Assembly (NCBI GenBank): GCA_003224725.1
Contig: QHZQ01000005.1
Coordinates: forward strand, 1-33,995
Direction of reading: 5' to 3'
DNA: 33,995 nt
DNA from: Acidobacteriota bacterium
Lineage (GTDB): Bacteria > Acidobacteriota > Terriglobia > Versatilivoradales > Versatilivoraceae
A program made the translations under genes and the position numbers. The notes beneath the pieces are model-generated. The model searched no databases, was not told where the DNA came from, and saw only the letters and a program-made list of their open reading frames with translations. Below, piece after piece: positions 15,767 to 23,319 of the stretch. Positions within the stretch are counted from its first letter, which is position 1, and each line of letters starts with the position of its first letter.

Positions 15767-17182
15767 ATGAAGATGTATGTTGCCGGGAGATGGCTAGAGA
15801 AAACCGAAAAGCTTGAGGTGTTGAATCCCTTTGATAACGCCGTGATAGATACCGTTCCAAGGGCCTCCATGGATGATGTGGATCATGCCCTTTCAACCGC
15901 CCTGGAAGGTGCCATAGCGATGAGGAAGATCTCTGGCTATGATCGGTTTCTGATTTTGAAGAAGGCCGCAGAACTGCTCGAGCAGTATAGCTCCGATCTA
16001 GCTAGAATCATCACCTTGGAAGAAGGAAAGATCATTAGTGAAGCTCGCTTTGAAGTCTCTCGGGCAGTGCAAACCCTCACCCTGTCTGCCGAAGAAGCCA
16101 AGAGGGTTTCGGGGGAAATGGTTCCTTTGGATGGGGCGCCTGGCGCGGGCAATCGAATGGGATTCACCCTGAGAATTCCCTGTGGTGTCGTTGTAGCTAT
16201 TTCGCCCTTCAACTTCCCGCTCAACCTGGTTGCGCATAAAGTGGGTCCCGCCTTGGCGGCTGGTAATTGTGTGGTGATTAAACCTGCCACGGATACTCCT
16301 TTGTCTGCTTTACGTCTGACCGAGATCCTTCTGGAGGCGGGTATTCCGCAGTCGGCTATCCAGTGTATTACAGGCTATGGGAGCGATATCGGAGATGCGC
16401 TTTGTTCTGATCCTCGCGTTCGCAAAATCACTTTTACCGGCAGTCGAGATGTGGGAGAACGTATTTGCCAGAAAGCCGGCCTCAAAAAAGTGACTATGGA
16501 GCTAGGTAGCAATTCACCACTTATCATCATGCCTGATGCCGACCTGGAAAAAGTGTGTCAGGCGATTGTTGCCACTGGATACAGTAATGCAGGGCAGGTT
16601 TGCATCAGCACCCAACGCGTTTTGGCCTTACGGCCGATTTATGAAGAATTGGTTAGGGCTCTAAGCCCCAGAGTGGAATCCATTAACACTGGAAATCCGC
16701 TCGATGAGAGGACCAAAATGGGACCCATGATTCGCGAGAAAGAAGCAATTCGAGTTGAGTCCTGGGTTGAAGAGGCCAAACGAGCCGGTGCCACAGTACT
16801 CGTTGGTGGTCAACGCAACGGCTCATTCTATTCTCCAACTTTGATTGCGGATGTAAAACCCCCAATGCGGATTTCATGCCAAGAACTTTTCGGCCCAGCC
16901 GTAGCTGTAACTCCCACCGATACGATTGAGGAAGCCATTTCCCTGGCTAATGACACACACTATGGGCTTTCAGCCGGTATTTTTACTCAAAACCTGGACT
17001 GGGCCCTGAGATTTGCACGAGAAGTCGATGCAGGGAATCTCCATATCAATTGGGGACCCCAGTGGAGAGCCGACCTGATGCCATACGGAGGCCTGAAAGA
17101 AAGCGGCTTTGGTAAGGAAGGCCCTAAATATGCTGTTCAGGAAATGACTGAACTTAAGATGGTCGTTCTTCACTTGAGTTAG
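15767..17182 (+). CDS. NAD(P)-dependent aldehyde dehydrogenase (ALDH superfamily)
   Basis: This is a 471-residue cytoplasmic enzyme that oxidises an aldehyde to an acid. Catalytic features are Asn149 in PFNFPLN, the general base Glu245 in MELGSNSP and the nucleophile Cys279 in GQVCIS. Further features are the cofactor-site motifs FTGSRDVG and IKPATDTPLSA, and the C-terminal PYGGLKESGFGKEG. The overall pattern is closest to the non-phosphorylating glyceraldehyde-3-phosphate / lactaldehyde / succinate-semialdehyde group; the substrate cannot be told from sequence. The ATG at 15767 follows GGGGGGCACCTG. A TPR protein gene follows after 38 bases on the same strand. Confidence 0.88.
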   Translation: MKMYVAGRWLEKTEKLEVLNPFDNAVIDTVPRASMDDVDHALSTALEGAIAMRKISGYDRFLILKKAAELLEQYSSDLARIITLEEGKIISEARFEVSRAVQTLTLSAEEAKRVSGEMVPLDGAPGAGNRMGFTLRIPCGVVVAISPFNFPLNLVAHKVGPALAAGNCVVIKPATDTPLSALRLTEILLEAGIPQSAIQCITGYGSDIGDALCSDPRVRKITFTGSRDVGERICQKAGLKKVTMELGSNSPLIIMPDADLEKVCQAIVATGYSNAGQVCISTQRVLALRPIYEELVRALSPRVESINTGNPLDERTKMGPMIREKEAIRVESWVEEAKRAGATVLVGGQRNGSFYSPTLIADVKPPMRISCQELFGPAVAVTPTDTIEEAISLANDTHYGLSAGIFTQNLDWALRFAREVDAGNLHINWGPQWRADLMPYGGLKESGFGKEGPKYAVQEMTELKMVVLHLS

Positions 17183-17220
17183 GGTCGTGACTTTTTGAAA
17201 TCGAACTGAAAGGAGGTACT

Positions 17221-18141
17221 GTGTCCCTAATTAGAGAATTACTCGGCTTAGACGTTGCCTCTTGTCTCCAGAGGGCTCAGAAATACGAGAAAATCGGGAA
17301 ACTACGGATGGCCAGACTAGAGTTGGAAAACGCCCTCGAAATGACCGGTCTGCGGGATGAAGCTCAAAGGAAGCAGATCAACGTGCTTTTAGACCGGATC
17401 GCAATGAGTGATCAGGAGGATACAGAAGCTCAGGCCGAAGAAGCGTTGAGAAACGGCGATCATCAAAAAGCCAGATACTACCTTAACGTTGCATTATCCA
17501 GGCTGGAAGAGGGAAGCTCTGAATTCGATCGCATTAAGAGTAAGTTGGATTTCATTCCTGAGGGAATCGAAGAGGCTGAAATCGAGGACGAACTGGAAGC
17601 TATTCTGAGAGCTGATGTGGGAGTTAGCTTCTTGGATCGACAGAGAGCCTTGGAGTTCTGGAAGTCTGGGTTTCCACCTTACCGGGAGGAGTACTACTTC
17701 AATAAGGCACTAACCTCCGATGTCGTCCAGGTTCAAGCTGAACAAGCAAGTAAAAATCCTGATGACGCTGATGGTCACTTCAATTTTGGGGTGACACTGG
17801 CTCAGCTAGGGCTAATCAAAAAGGCTTTGGAGCAAATTCGTTTGTTTGTTTCACTCAGACCTGAGGATCGGGATGGGCATTACTTCTTAGCGAACTTGCT
17901 GGCTGACCAGGGGTATGATGAAGAAGCCATTCGAGAATTTGAGAAGACGATTACTCTCGATCCCGGTTTTGCAGAAGCCTACTTTTATTTAGCTGAGCAT
18001 TATCGCCAACTCAAAGATTTTGAACGCGCCGAAAGACTCTATCAGCATATTATCGAAAGGGAAAAAGGGAGTGAGCTGGCGGAGGAATCACAAGCCAAAC
18101 TGGAAGCCATCAGAGAAGGGATCCAGCGACCAAAAAATTAA
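17221..18141 (+). CDS. Cytoplasmic TPR-repeat protein
   Basis: This 306-residue protein starts at GTG 17221, which is preceded by a perfect AAGGAGGT; no ATG in this frame is better placed. It has no signal peptide or membrane segment. Residues ~10-130 form charged helices (possibly degenerate TPRs). Residues ~185-290 carry clear TPR repeats, for example ADGHFNFGVTLAQLGLIKKA, DGHYFLANLLADQGYDEEA and AEAYFYLAEHYRQLKDFERA. It most likely serves as a protein-protein scaffold; the function is unknown. It lies 38 bases after the aldehyde dehydrogenase gene and is probably in the same transcript. Confidence 0.8.
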   Translation: MSLIRELLGLDVASCLQRAQKYEKIGKLRMARLELENALEMTGLRDEAQRKQINVLLDRIAMSDQEDTEAQAEEALRNGDHQKARYYLNVALSRLEEGSSEFDRIKSKLDFIPEGIEEAEIEDELEAILRADVGVSFLDRQRALEFWKSGFPPYREEYYFNKALTSDVVQVQAEQASKNPDDADGHFNFGVTLAQLGLIKKALEQIRLFVSLRPEDRDGHYFLANLLADQGYDEEAIREFEKTITLDPGFAEAYFYLAEHYRQLKDFERAERLYQHIIEREKGSELAEESQAKLEAIREGIQRPKN

Positions 18142-18158
18142 CCTCGTTTTGACTCAAT

Positions 18159-18176
18159 CTCGGCGGTACCACCGAG
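18159..18176. repeat. Near-perfect 18-base palindrome around GGTACC
   Basis: CTCGGCGGTACCACCGAG is self-complementary but for one pair. It lies 17 bases after the stop codon of the TPR gene and before the GC-rich repeat in the galU leader. It could be a transcript-end hairpin or a protein-binding site. Confidence 0.4.
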
Positions 18177-18191
18177 GATGAAATGTATATT

Positions 18192-18281
18192 CCCCTCCCC
18201 CGGAGGGGCGCAGGGGTGGGTTGTGGCGAACCGGAGGACCCACCCCCGAAGGCTGACGCCTTCTGCCCCTCCCCAGAGGGG
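18192..18281. repeat. GC-rich composite palindromic repeat in the galU leader
   Basis: Four stem-loops lie side by side: CCCCTCC/GGAGGGG (18192-18208), GGGGTGGGT/ACCCACCCC (18213-18246), GAAGGC/GCCTTC (18248-18263) and CCCCTC/GAGGGG (18266-18281). The outer arms can also pair with each other, so the whole 90 bases form one imperfect palindrome. This looks like a dispersed REP/MITE-type repeat. It ends about 9 bases before the galU ribosome binding site. A hairpin with related arms lies after galU at 19407-19430. Confidence 0.65.
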
Positions 18282-18299
18282 ATTTTCAGAGGAGTCTTC

Positions 18300-19178
18300 A
18301 TGAAGATACGTAAGGCGGTCTTTCCCGCTGCGGGGCTTGGAACCCGATTTTTGCCGGCAACAAAAGCGCAACCTAAAGAAATGCTGGCTCTGGTAGATAA
18401 GCCAGTAATTCAATACGTCATCGAAGAAGCAGTGGCTTCAGGCATTGAAAACATAATTATTGTCACAGGACGGGGCAAGAATGCCATCGAAGATCATTTT
18501 GATGTCTCTTATGAACTGGAAAAAATATTGGAGAGCCGCGGCAAGACTGATCTTTTGGATCAAGTAAGAGCAATATCCAACATGGTTTCAATTTCTTACG
18601 TCAGGCAAAAAGAAGCCTTAGGGTTAGGCCATGCAATATTAGTCGCTAAGCATCTTATCGGTGAGGAACCCTTTGCAGTATTGCTTGGAGATGACATTAT
18701 CGACTCCGTTACGCCGTGCACCCAACAAATGATCGCCAGCTTTGAAAAGCACCATACATCCATCTTGGCTACCCAGGTTGTTGAGGGACCAGATATTTCT
18801 CGTTATGGTGTTATCAAAGGCCAGCCCGTTGAGCATGATTTTGAGATGGACAGAACTTATAGAGTGATGGATCTTATAGAAAAGCCCCGATACGAGGAAG
18901 CACCATCCAATCTGGCCATCATTGGTAGATACATTCTTACACCGGAGATCTTCGATGTTCTGGAAAAAACTTCTCCAGACGCGGGCGGTGAGATCCAACT
19001 TACCAACGGGCTGCGGAAACTTTTAGAACGACAGCCGATTCACGCCTATCGATTCGAAGGGAAACGATATGATGCAGGAGATAAACTAGGTTTTCTAAAG
19101 GCCACCGTAGAATTTGCGTTGAAAAGGGAGGATCTGGGTAAGGAGTTTGGAATTTACTTAAAGTCGTTAAATCTCTAG
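18300..19178 (+). CDS. galU: UTP--glucose-1-phosphate uridylyltransferase
   Basis: This 292-residue cytoplasmic enzyme makes UDP-glucose from UTP and glucose-1-phosphate, feeding lipopolysaccharide, exopolysaccharide and glycogen routes. The nucleotidyltransferase signature GLGTRFLPATKAQPKEML (residues ~12-29) is intact, as are VDKPVIQY, EALGLGHAI, LLGDDII, EKP and the late GEIQLTNGLRKLL and YDAGDKLGFL motifs. The start is ATG 18300, with AGAGGAG just upstream. The frame stays open further upstream, but that part reads through the GC-rich repeat and is not protein-like. Length and motifs match the family well. Confidence 0.93.
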   Translation: MKIRKAVFPAAGLGTRFLPATKAQPKEMLALVDKPVIQYVIEEAVASGIENIIIVTGRGKNAIEDHFDVSYELEKILESRGKTDLLDQVRAISNMVSISYVRQKEALGLGHAILVAKHLIGEEPFAVLLGDDIIDSVTPCTQQMIASFEKHHTSILATQVVEGPDISRYGVIKGQPVEHDFEMDRTYRVMDLIEKPRYEEAPSNLAIIGRYILTPEIFDVLEKTSPDAGGEIQLTNGLRKLLERQPIHAYRFEGKRYDAGDKLGFLKATVEFALKREDLGKEFGIYLKSLNL

Positions 19179-19406
19179 TGGCGTGTTTTGCCAATGACTA
19201 TAGCTAAGCTTTCGGACGGTGGTTCCCGCCCCCCTGTGTCGCCGGCCGCAGATATGGGTTAGCGATCAGATTGGTACTTGAGAGGGGTGGTTTCTCCAGT
19301 TCAAGTCCTCAAGCTTGGATCACCAGAAGGGAATTCCTTATTTGGCAGGCTGTTTCAACTTTCTATCCAATTGGTGAAGCCTCTATTTTGAAGAGTGAAA
19401 GAGTCG

Positions 19407-19430
19407 CCCCTCCCAGTTGTCTGGGAGGGG
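19407..19430. repeat. GC-rich hairpin related to the galU-leader repeat
   Basis: CCCCTCCCAG/CTGGGAGGGG is a perfect 10-base stem with a TTGT loop. Its arms resemble the outer arms of the palindromic repeat at 18192-18281. No T-run follows, so it is more REP-like than a terminator. Confidence 0.6.
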
Positions 19431-19485
19431 GAAGTATGCAGGTGAGACAAATATCAGTGAAGAGTACAAATAACTTAGTTGGAGG

Positions 19486-19502
19486 GCTGTCCTATGGACA
19501 GC
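19486..19502. other. Hairpin GCTGTCC/GGACAGC
   Basis: A perfect 7-base stem with a TAT loop, followed on the plus strand by AAAAAGAGG. No function can be assigned; it is one of a series of stem-loops upstream of selB. Confidence 0.4.
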
Positions 19503-19561
19503 AAAAAGAGGTTTGCATAATGATGGAAGGAGCTCTTTATTTTTGTCCAACATTACATTTC

Positions 19562-19624
19562 TTAGCAGTGAATTGATGCTCAAAAGATGAATGTCTCTTT
19601 TCACGATCATTACCTCACTGCTAA
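19562..19624. repeat. 63-base structured inverted repeat
   Basis: The ends TTAGCAGTGA and TCACTGCTAA are perfect 10-base inverted repeats. Inside them, TGAT/ATCA and AAAAGA/TCTTTT also pair in the same register, leaving an 8-base loop. It could be a small structured RNA, a protein-binding site or the fused ends of a decayed mobile element. Confidence 0.5.
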
Positions 19625-19715
19625 AAAACTGAGCTAATTGAACCTCATTCTAAACGAAACAACAGGGATGTCAAGTAAAAAAAATCACATTTGATGAATA
19701 TTCACTTAGTTAGTT

Positions 19716-19788
19716 CCGCCCGGCAGGGGTCACAAGCATAACTCATTATTGTGCAATTGTTTTTGTGACTTCCAAAACCTACTGGCGG
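19716..19788 (+). ncRNA. Possible structured RNA upstream of selB
   Basis: CCGCC (19716-19720) pairs with GGCGG (19784-19788) and GTCACAA (19729-19735) pairs with TTGTGAC (19763-19769). Inside, GCA-TAA and TTA-TTG-TGC can form a further hairpin. CACAA (19731-19735) may pair with TTGTG at 19749-19753 or at 19763-19767, giving two exclusive folds. It lies upstream of the selB promoter, so it would need its own transcript or act as DNA. It does not match a tRNA fold. Confidence 0.25.
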
Positions 19789-19840
19789 CATCAAAATCAA
19801 AACCATTCTGACGGTTAATTCTCGTCTAATCTACAAAAAA

Positions 19841-19849
19841 TGGTATAAT
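19841..19849 (+). promoter_or_regulatory. Extended -10 promoter for selB
   Basis: TGGTATAAT combines the extended TGn element with a perfect TATAAT (19844-19849). No clear -35 box is present, as is common for extended -10 promoters. The leader to the selB ATG at 19908 would be about 50 bases. Confidence 0.55.
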
Positions 19850-19907
19850 ATTCAAGCGCAATACAAATTTGTGTATTTATTAGAGAATAATCCCAGAAAT
19901 TGGATTC

Positions 19908-21818
19908 ATGAAGAATATCATAGTTGGTACAGCCGGTCATATTGATCATGGTAAGAGTACCCTAGTCAAAGCGCTGACTGGGATCGACCCAGATCGCCTG
20001 AAGGAGGAAAAGGAACGCGGCATTACTATTGACATTGGGTTCGCTGACTTAGAATTAAGTTCAGAGGTTCATATTGGATTTGTAGATGTCCCCGGACACG
20101 AACGTTTCATTAAGAATATGCTTGCCGGCATCGGTGGCATTGATGCTGTTCTGCTTGTGGTAGCTGCTGACGAATCAATCATGCCTCAGACGAGAGAGCA
20201 TCTGGATATATGCGCACTCCTTAAAATCCCCACTGGGATTATAGCCATCACAAAGTGTGACATAGTCGATCAAGACATTCTCGAAATTGTTCGGGGGGAA
20301 CTGAGAGCGCATGTTAAGAATGGATTCTTGCAAAATGCCCCCATAATCCCCGTAAGCGCAGCTTGCGGATTGGGACTGGATGAATTGAAAAAAGCGCTCC
20401 TAAAGACGGCTCAGAGTGTTCCGTCCAGGAATTCTCAAGCGGTCTTTAGGTTACCTATTGATCGTTGCTTCACCCGGCATGGGTTTGGCACCATCGTTAC
20501 CGGAACTTTGATGAGTGGAATGATTAGTAGAGACGAAGAAGTAGAAATCTATCCCACAGGCAGAAAATCACGAATACGAAATGTTCAGGTTCACAATCGG
20601 CCAGTAGATTACGCGATTGCCGGGCAGCGGACGGCTTTAAACCTCCAAAATGTCGAGGTCAGTGAAATTCAAAGAGGGATGCAACTTTCCGTTCCCAACC
20701 GCTTTCATCCGAGCCTGATGGTAGACACAAAGCTCCATCTTCTGGAGACCTCTCCCATTCCATTGACCAAGCGAACCCGAGTTCGTCTTCATCACGGTAC
20801 ATCTGAGGTACTGGCAACCGCCAGTCCAATGGGTGTTAAAGAGATTTTACCAGGACAAACCAGCTTTGCTCGGATTACTCTGGAAAGCTCAATTCTGGCA
20901 GTTCTGGGCGATCACTTCATTCTCCGTCGAATTTCCCCCATGGTTACCATCGGTGGAGGAACTATCCTGGATGCTCGACCGGTCAGTTCAAGGAAGAACT
21001 TGAACTCTACCTTAGAAAATTTGATGAATCTGGACCCGAATGACTTGAAGAAAGCTATTTTACAGCTCGCGCACCGAAGTGCTCTTTCCGGAATTGATGA
21101 GGATCAGATTCTTTCTCGTACCCTTGCTCCAAGAGAGGCCATTCGAGCCCTACTCAGTGAATTGGCCCGGTCAAACCAAATAGAACAGCTAGCTGAAAAT
21201 CCCTTTCAGGCAATTGCCAAGAAGTCTTTTGAACAGCTTTGTCAAAAGTCCGTGGACGCGATCAAAGATTTCCACACTCGCCAACCCCTTTTGCAGGGGA
21301 TCTCGAAAGGAGAACTTTATTCCGCAAACTTTAAAAGCAGCTCTCAAACCTGCTTCAAAGCCGTGATGGATTATTTGTCTGCGCGTGGACAGATTGTCAT
21401 CGAGCAAGACCGCGTCAGGTTGGGGGGACGTGAGGTAACCTTAAATCAGAGGGAATCTTCGGCTAAACAGCAAATCGAAGAAGTCTTTCGTAAAGCAGGT
21501 TTGAAGGTGCCTCAACTTCAAGAAGTGCTTTCCACCTTAACTGTTCCCGAATCTCAAGCTAAACAATTGCTGTTAATGCTTACCAAGGAAAGGAAACTAA
21601 TCAAGATATCGGAGAATCTCTTTTTTCACACCGACTCTATTAATCAGCTAAAAAACGTGTTGGGTGCTTACAGGAAAGAGACTGAGAAGATTGATGTGGG
21701 AAAATTTAAGAACTTGACGGGCATATCTCGAAAATACGCCATTCCTCTTTTGGAGTATCTCGACCGAGAAAGGATTACCAAGAGAGTTGGAGAATTCCGA
21801 ATGATCCTATTGAAGTGA
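19908..21818 (+). CDS. selB: Selenocysteine-specific translation elongation factor SelB
   Basis: This 636-residue GTPase carries Sec-tRNA to UGA codons marked by a SECIS element. The G domain shows G1 [12 protein letters not shown] (7-18), G2 RGITID (37-42), G3 DVPGHE (60-65) and G4 TKCD (115-118). GHIDHGKST and [12 protein letters not shown] are typical SelB signatures, unlike EF-Tu. Beta-barrel domains II and III follow (~175-370). The C-terminal winged-helix repeats (~380-636), which bind the SECIS RNA, end with the conserved [22 protein letters not shown]...T.R...R block. The ribosome binding site is weak. No selA, selD, tRNA-Sec or obvious selenoprotein gene is in the window, so selB stands alone with its own promoter. 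Confidence 0.95.
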   Translation: MKNIIVGTAGHIDHGKSTLVKALTGIDPDRLKEEKERGITIDIGFADLELSSEVHIGFVDVPGHERFIKNMLAGIGGIDAVLLVVAADESIMPQTREHLDICALLKIPTGIIAITKCDIVDQDILEIVRGELRAHVKNGFLQNAPIIPVSAACGLGLDELKKALLKTAQSVPSRNSQAVFRLPIDRCFTRHGFGTIVTGTLMSGMISRDEEVEIYPTGRKSRIRNVQVHNRPVDYAIAGQRTALNLQNVEVSEIQRGMQLSVPNRFHPSLMVDTKLHLLETSPIPLTKRTRVRLHHGTSEVLATASPMGVKEILPGQTSFARITLESSILAVLGDHFILRRISPMVTIGGGTILDARPVSSRKNLNSTLENLMNLDPNDLKKAILQLAHRSALSGIDEDQILSRTLAPREAIRALLSELARSNQIEQLAENPFQAIAKKSFEQLCQKSVDAIKDFHTRQPLLQGISKGELYSANFKSSSQTCFKAVMDYLSARGQIVIEQDRVRLGGREVTLNQRESSAKQQIEEVFRKAGLKVPQLQEVLSTLTVPESQAKQLLLMLTKERKLIKISENLFFHTDSINQLKNVLGAYRKETEKIDVGKFKNLTGISRKYAIPLLEYLDRERITKRVGEFRMILLK

Positions 21819-21835
21819 TAACGAGCCGCAAGTCA

Positions 21836-21852
21836 GGAGTCAGTCTGACTCC
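21836..21852 (+). terminator. Weak hairpin between convergent selB and the MFS gene
   Basis: GGAGTCA/TGACTCC is a 7-base stem with a GTC loop, 17 bases past the selB stop. Only a mixed pyrimidine run follows. It may serve as a shared transcript end for the convergent genes. Confidence 0.35.
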
Positions 21853-21915
21853 GGCTTCTGGACTCTCCTCTCTCGACTGCCGGGGGGCGACTTGCAATAG
21901 CGCGCTTCAATCTTC

Positions 21916-23208
21916 TTACGGCCTCTCTATTTGTGGCTGGGTGCGCCTGGGATGGGTTTCATACATGAATCGAGCAACAATGATCCCCGACAACAACGTG
22001 AGCGCCCCGATGGTACCTATTGCCCAGCGCATGCCATACAAGTCAGCTATGGCACCTGCCAGCAGCGCACCGGCCGCGTAGCCGCCATCGCGCCACAAGC
22101 GGTAGACTCCCACTGATGAGGCCCTCCAGCTTGGAGCAGCTACGTCACCAATGGCGGCCAGCAGCGTTGGGTAGACCATGGCTGTTCCTAGTCCCAGCAA
22201 AAAGGCGGCACACAGCCAGGGGAGGAAAGTTCTCGTCAAGAGGAAGACGAAGATGGACCCAGCCTGAACGATCATGCCGCCAGCAATCATTCCCTTACGG
22301 CCAAAGTGGTCTGAGAGACCGCCAGTTGCCAACTGCGCGATGCCCCACACGCCTGGATAAATTGCTCCGAGAATACTGACCTGACCCAGCGAGAGCCCCT
22401 GAGAAGCAAAGTAGAGCGGTAGCAACCCCCAAGCCAAGCCGTCATTCATGTTGTTGACTGTGCCAGCTTGGCTGGCTGAGAACAGGGCTCTGTCCTTCCA
22501 ACTAGTTAGCCAGAAAATTTCAGAGAAGGTGAGCCTCCTGGTCCGCTGCGTCTCCCCTTGCTCCTTGGACTCATACCGAGCATGGTAAAGGGACTCTCGA
22601 ACGAACAACCCGGAAAGCACAAGTCCCCCCACAGCCAGGGCTTCACCGATGTAAAACAGGCCGGGCCGCAGCCCGTAGGTTCCCGCAGCATGACCTGAGG
22701 CGAACGCGGTTAGCGCCACTGCCAGGTATCCGGAAGCTTCGTTGAATCCCATGGCCAGTCCGCGGCGCTGGGGTCCCACCAGATCGATCTTCATGATGAC
22801 CGTGACGGACCAACAAAGTCCCTGGTTGATGCCGAGCAGCATATTTCCCCAGACGACCCACTGCCATGAGGGTGCCAGGAGAATAATCAGCGGGACAGGC
22901 AAACCAAAGAGCCATCCCGCAACAAGCACCCTCTTGCGCCCCAGGCGGTCGCTCAGCCGCCCCGCAAGCAGATTTGTCGTTGCCTTTACCAGACCGAAGG
23001 TGACGATGAAGGAGAGAATGGCCGCTCTCGAAGCCATGGAGAAATCTGTCTCGGCAAGGAGAGGCAAGATGACTCTTTCAATCCCAACCATGCCCCCGAC
23101 AAACGCATTAACCAGAACCAACAGCGAGAACTGACTCCAGTTCTCGCGGAGTCCAAGACGTATGGTTTGTAGTGCCGGGGAACTTTTTGTGTCCAAACTA
23201 ATACCCAC
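21916..23208 (-). CDS. Major facilitator superfamily transporter
   Basis: This 430-residue inner-membrane protein has about 12 hydrophobic helices. The MFS loop signature appears after the second helix as GRLSDRLGRKRV and again at the equivalent place in the second half as GGLSDHFGRKG, so both six-helix halves are intact. The start is uncertain: GTG 23208 begins the frame, there is no clear Shine-Dalgarno sequence, and TTG 23196 is an alternative. It lies 111 bases after the rhodanese-dioxygenase gene on the same strand and is probably the last gene of the sulfur operon. Export or uptake of a sulfur compound would fit the context, but that is inference from position only. Confidence 0.85.
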   Translation of the reverse strand: MGISLDTKSSPALQTIRLGLRENWSQFSLLVLVNAFVGGMVGIERVILPLLAETDFSMASRAAILSFIVTFGLVKATTNLLAGRLSDRLGRKRVLVAGWLFGLPVPLIILLAPSWQWVVWGNMLLGINQGLCWSVTVIMKIDLVGPQRRGLAMGFNEASGYLAVALTAFASGHAAGTYGLRPGLFYIGEALAVGGLVLSGLFVRESLYHARYESKEQGETQRTRRLTFSEIFWLTSWKDRALFSASQAGTVNNMNDGLAWGLLPLYFASQGLSLGQVSILGAIYPGVWGIAQLATGGLSDHFGRKGMIAGGMIVQAGSIFVFLLTRTFLPWLCAAFLLGLGTAMVYPTLLAAIGDVAAPSWRASSVGVYRLWRDGGYAAGALLAGAIADLYGMRWAIGTIGALTLLSGIIVARFMYETHPRRTQPQIERP

Positions 23209-23253
23209 GTAATAAGAGACGTTACCAATTCAACACAGACCTCTCTCAAGACG

Positions 23254-23268
23254 CCCCTTGGCAAGGGG
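23254..23268. repeat. Small GC-rich hairpin upstream of the MFS gene
   Basis: CCCCTT/AAGGGG with a GGC loop, inside the 111-base gap between the rhodanese-dioxygenase and MFS genes. It could attenuate or process the operon transcript, or be a minor relative of the CCCCTCC-type repeats near galU. Confidence 0.35.
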
Positions 23269-23319
23269 GGACGACAGGGAGTGAGGCCTCGGCAGCAAAC
23301 ACGACTTGGTGCGTTAGTA

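Larger units (their letters stand above)
19179..19907. other. Long AT-rich intergenic region with serial stem-loops
   Basis: About 730 bases between galU and selB hold no convincing gene. Inverted repeats follow one another: CTTGAG/CTCAAG (19277-19313), CCCCTCCCAG/CTGGGAGGGG (19407-19430), GCTGTCC/GGACAGC (19486-19502), a 10-base pair at 19562-19624 and a composite structure at 19716-19788. A clear promoter for selB sits at 19841-19849. I looked for a selenocysteine tRNA here and did not find one. Confidence 0.6.

Noticed and set aside
18183-18299. An N-terminal extension of galU from an upstream ATG
   Set aside because: It reads through the palindromic repeat; ATG 18300 has a good ribosome binding site and gives the normal family N-terminus.
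19271-19576. A 101-codon open frame upstream of selB
   Set aside because: It runs through the GC-rich hairpin, has no ribosome binding site and shows no family-like composition.
19179-19907. A possible selenocysteine tRNA near selB (GTTCAAGTC at about 19299)
   Set aside because: The T-arm bases do not pair and no acceptor stem or TCA anticodon loop can be built around it.
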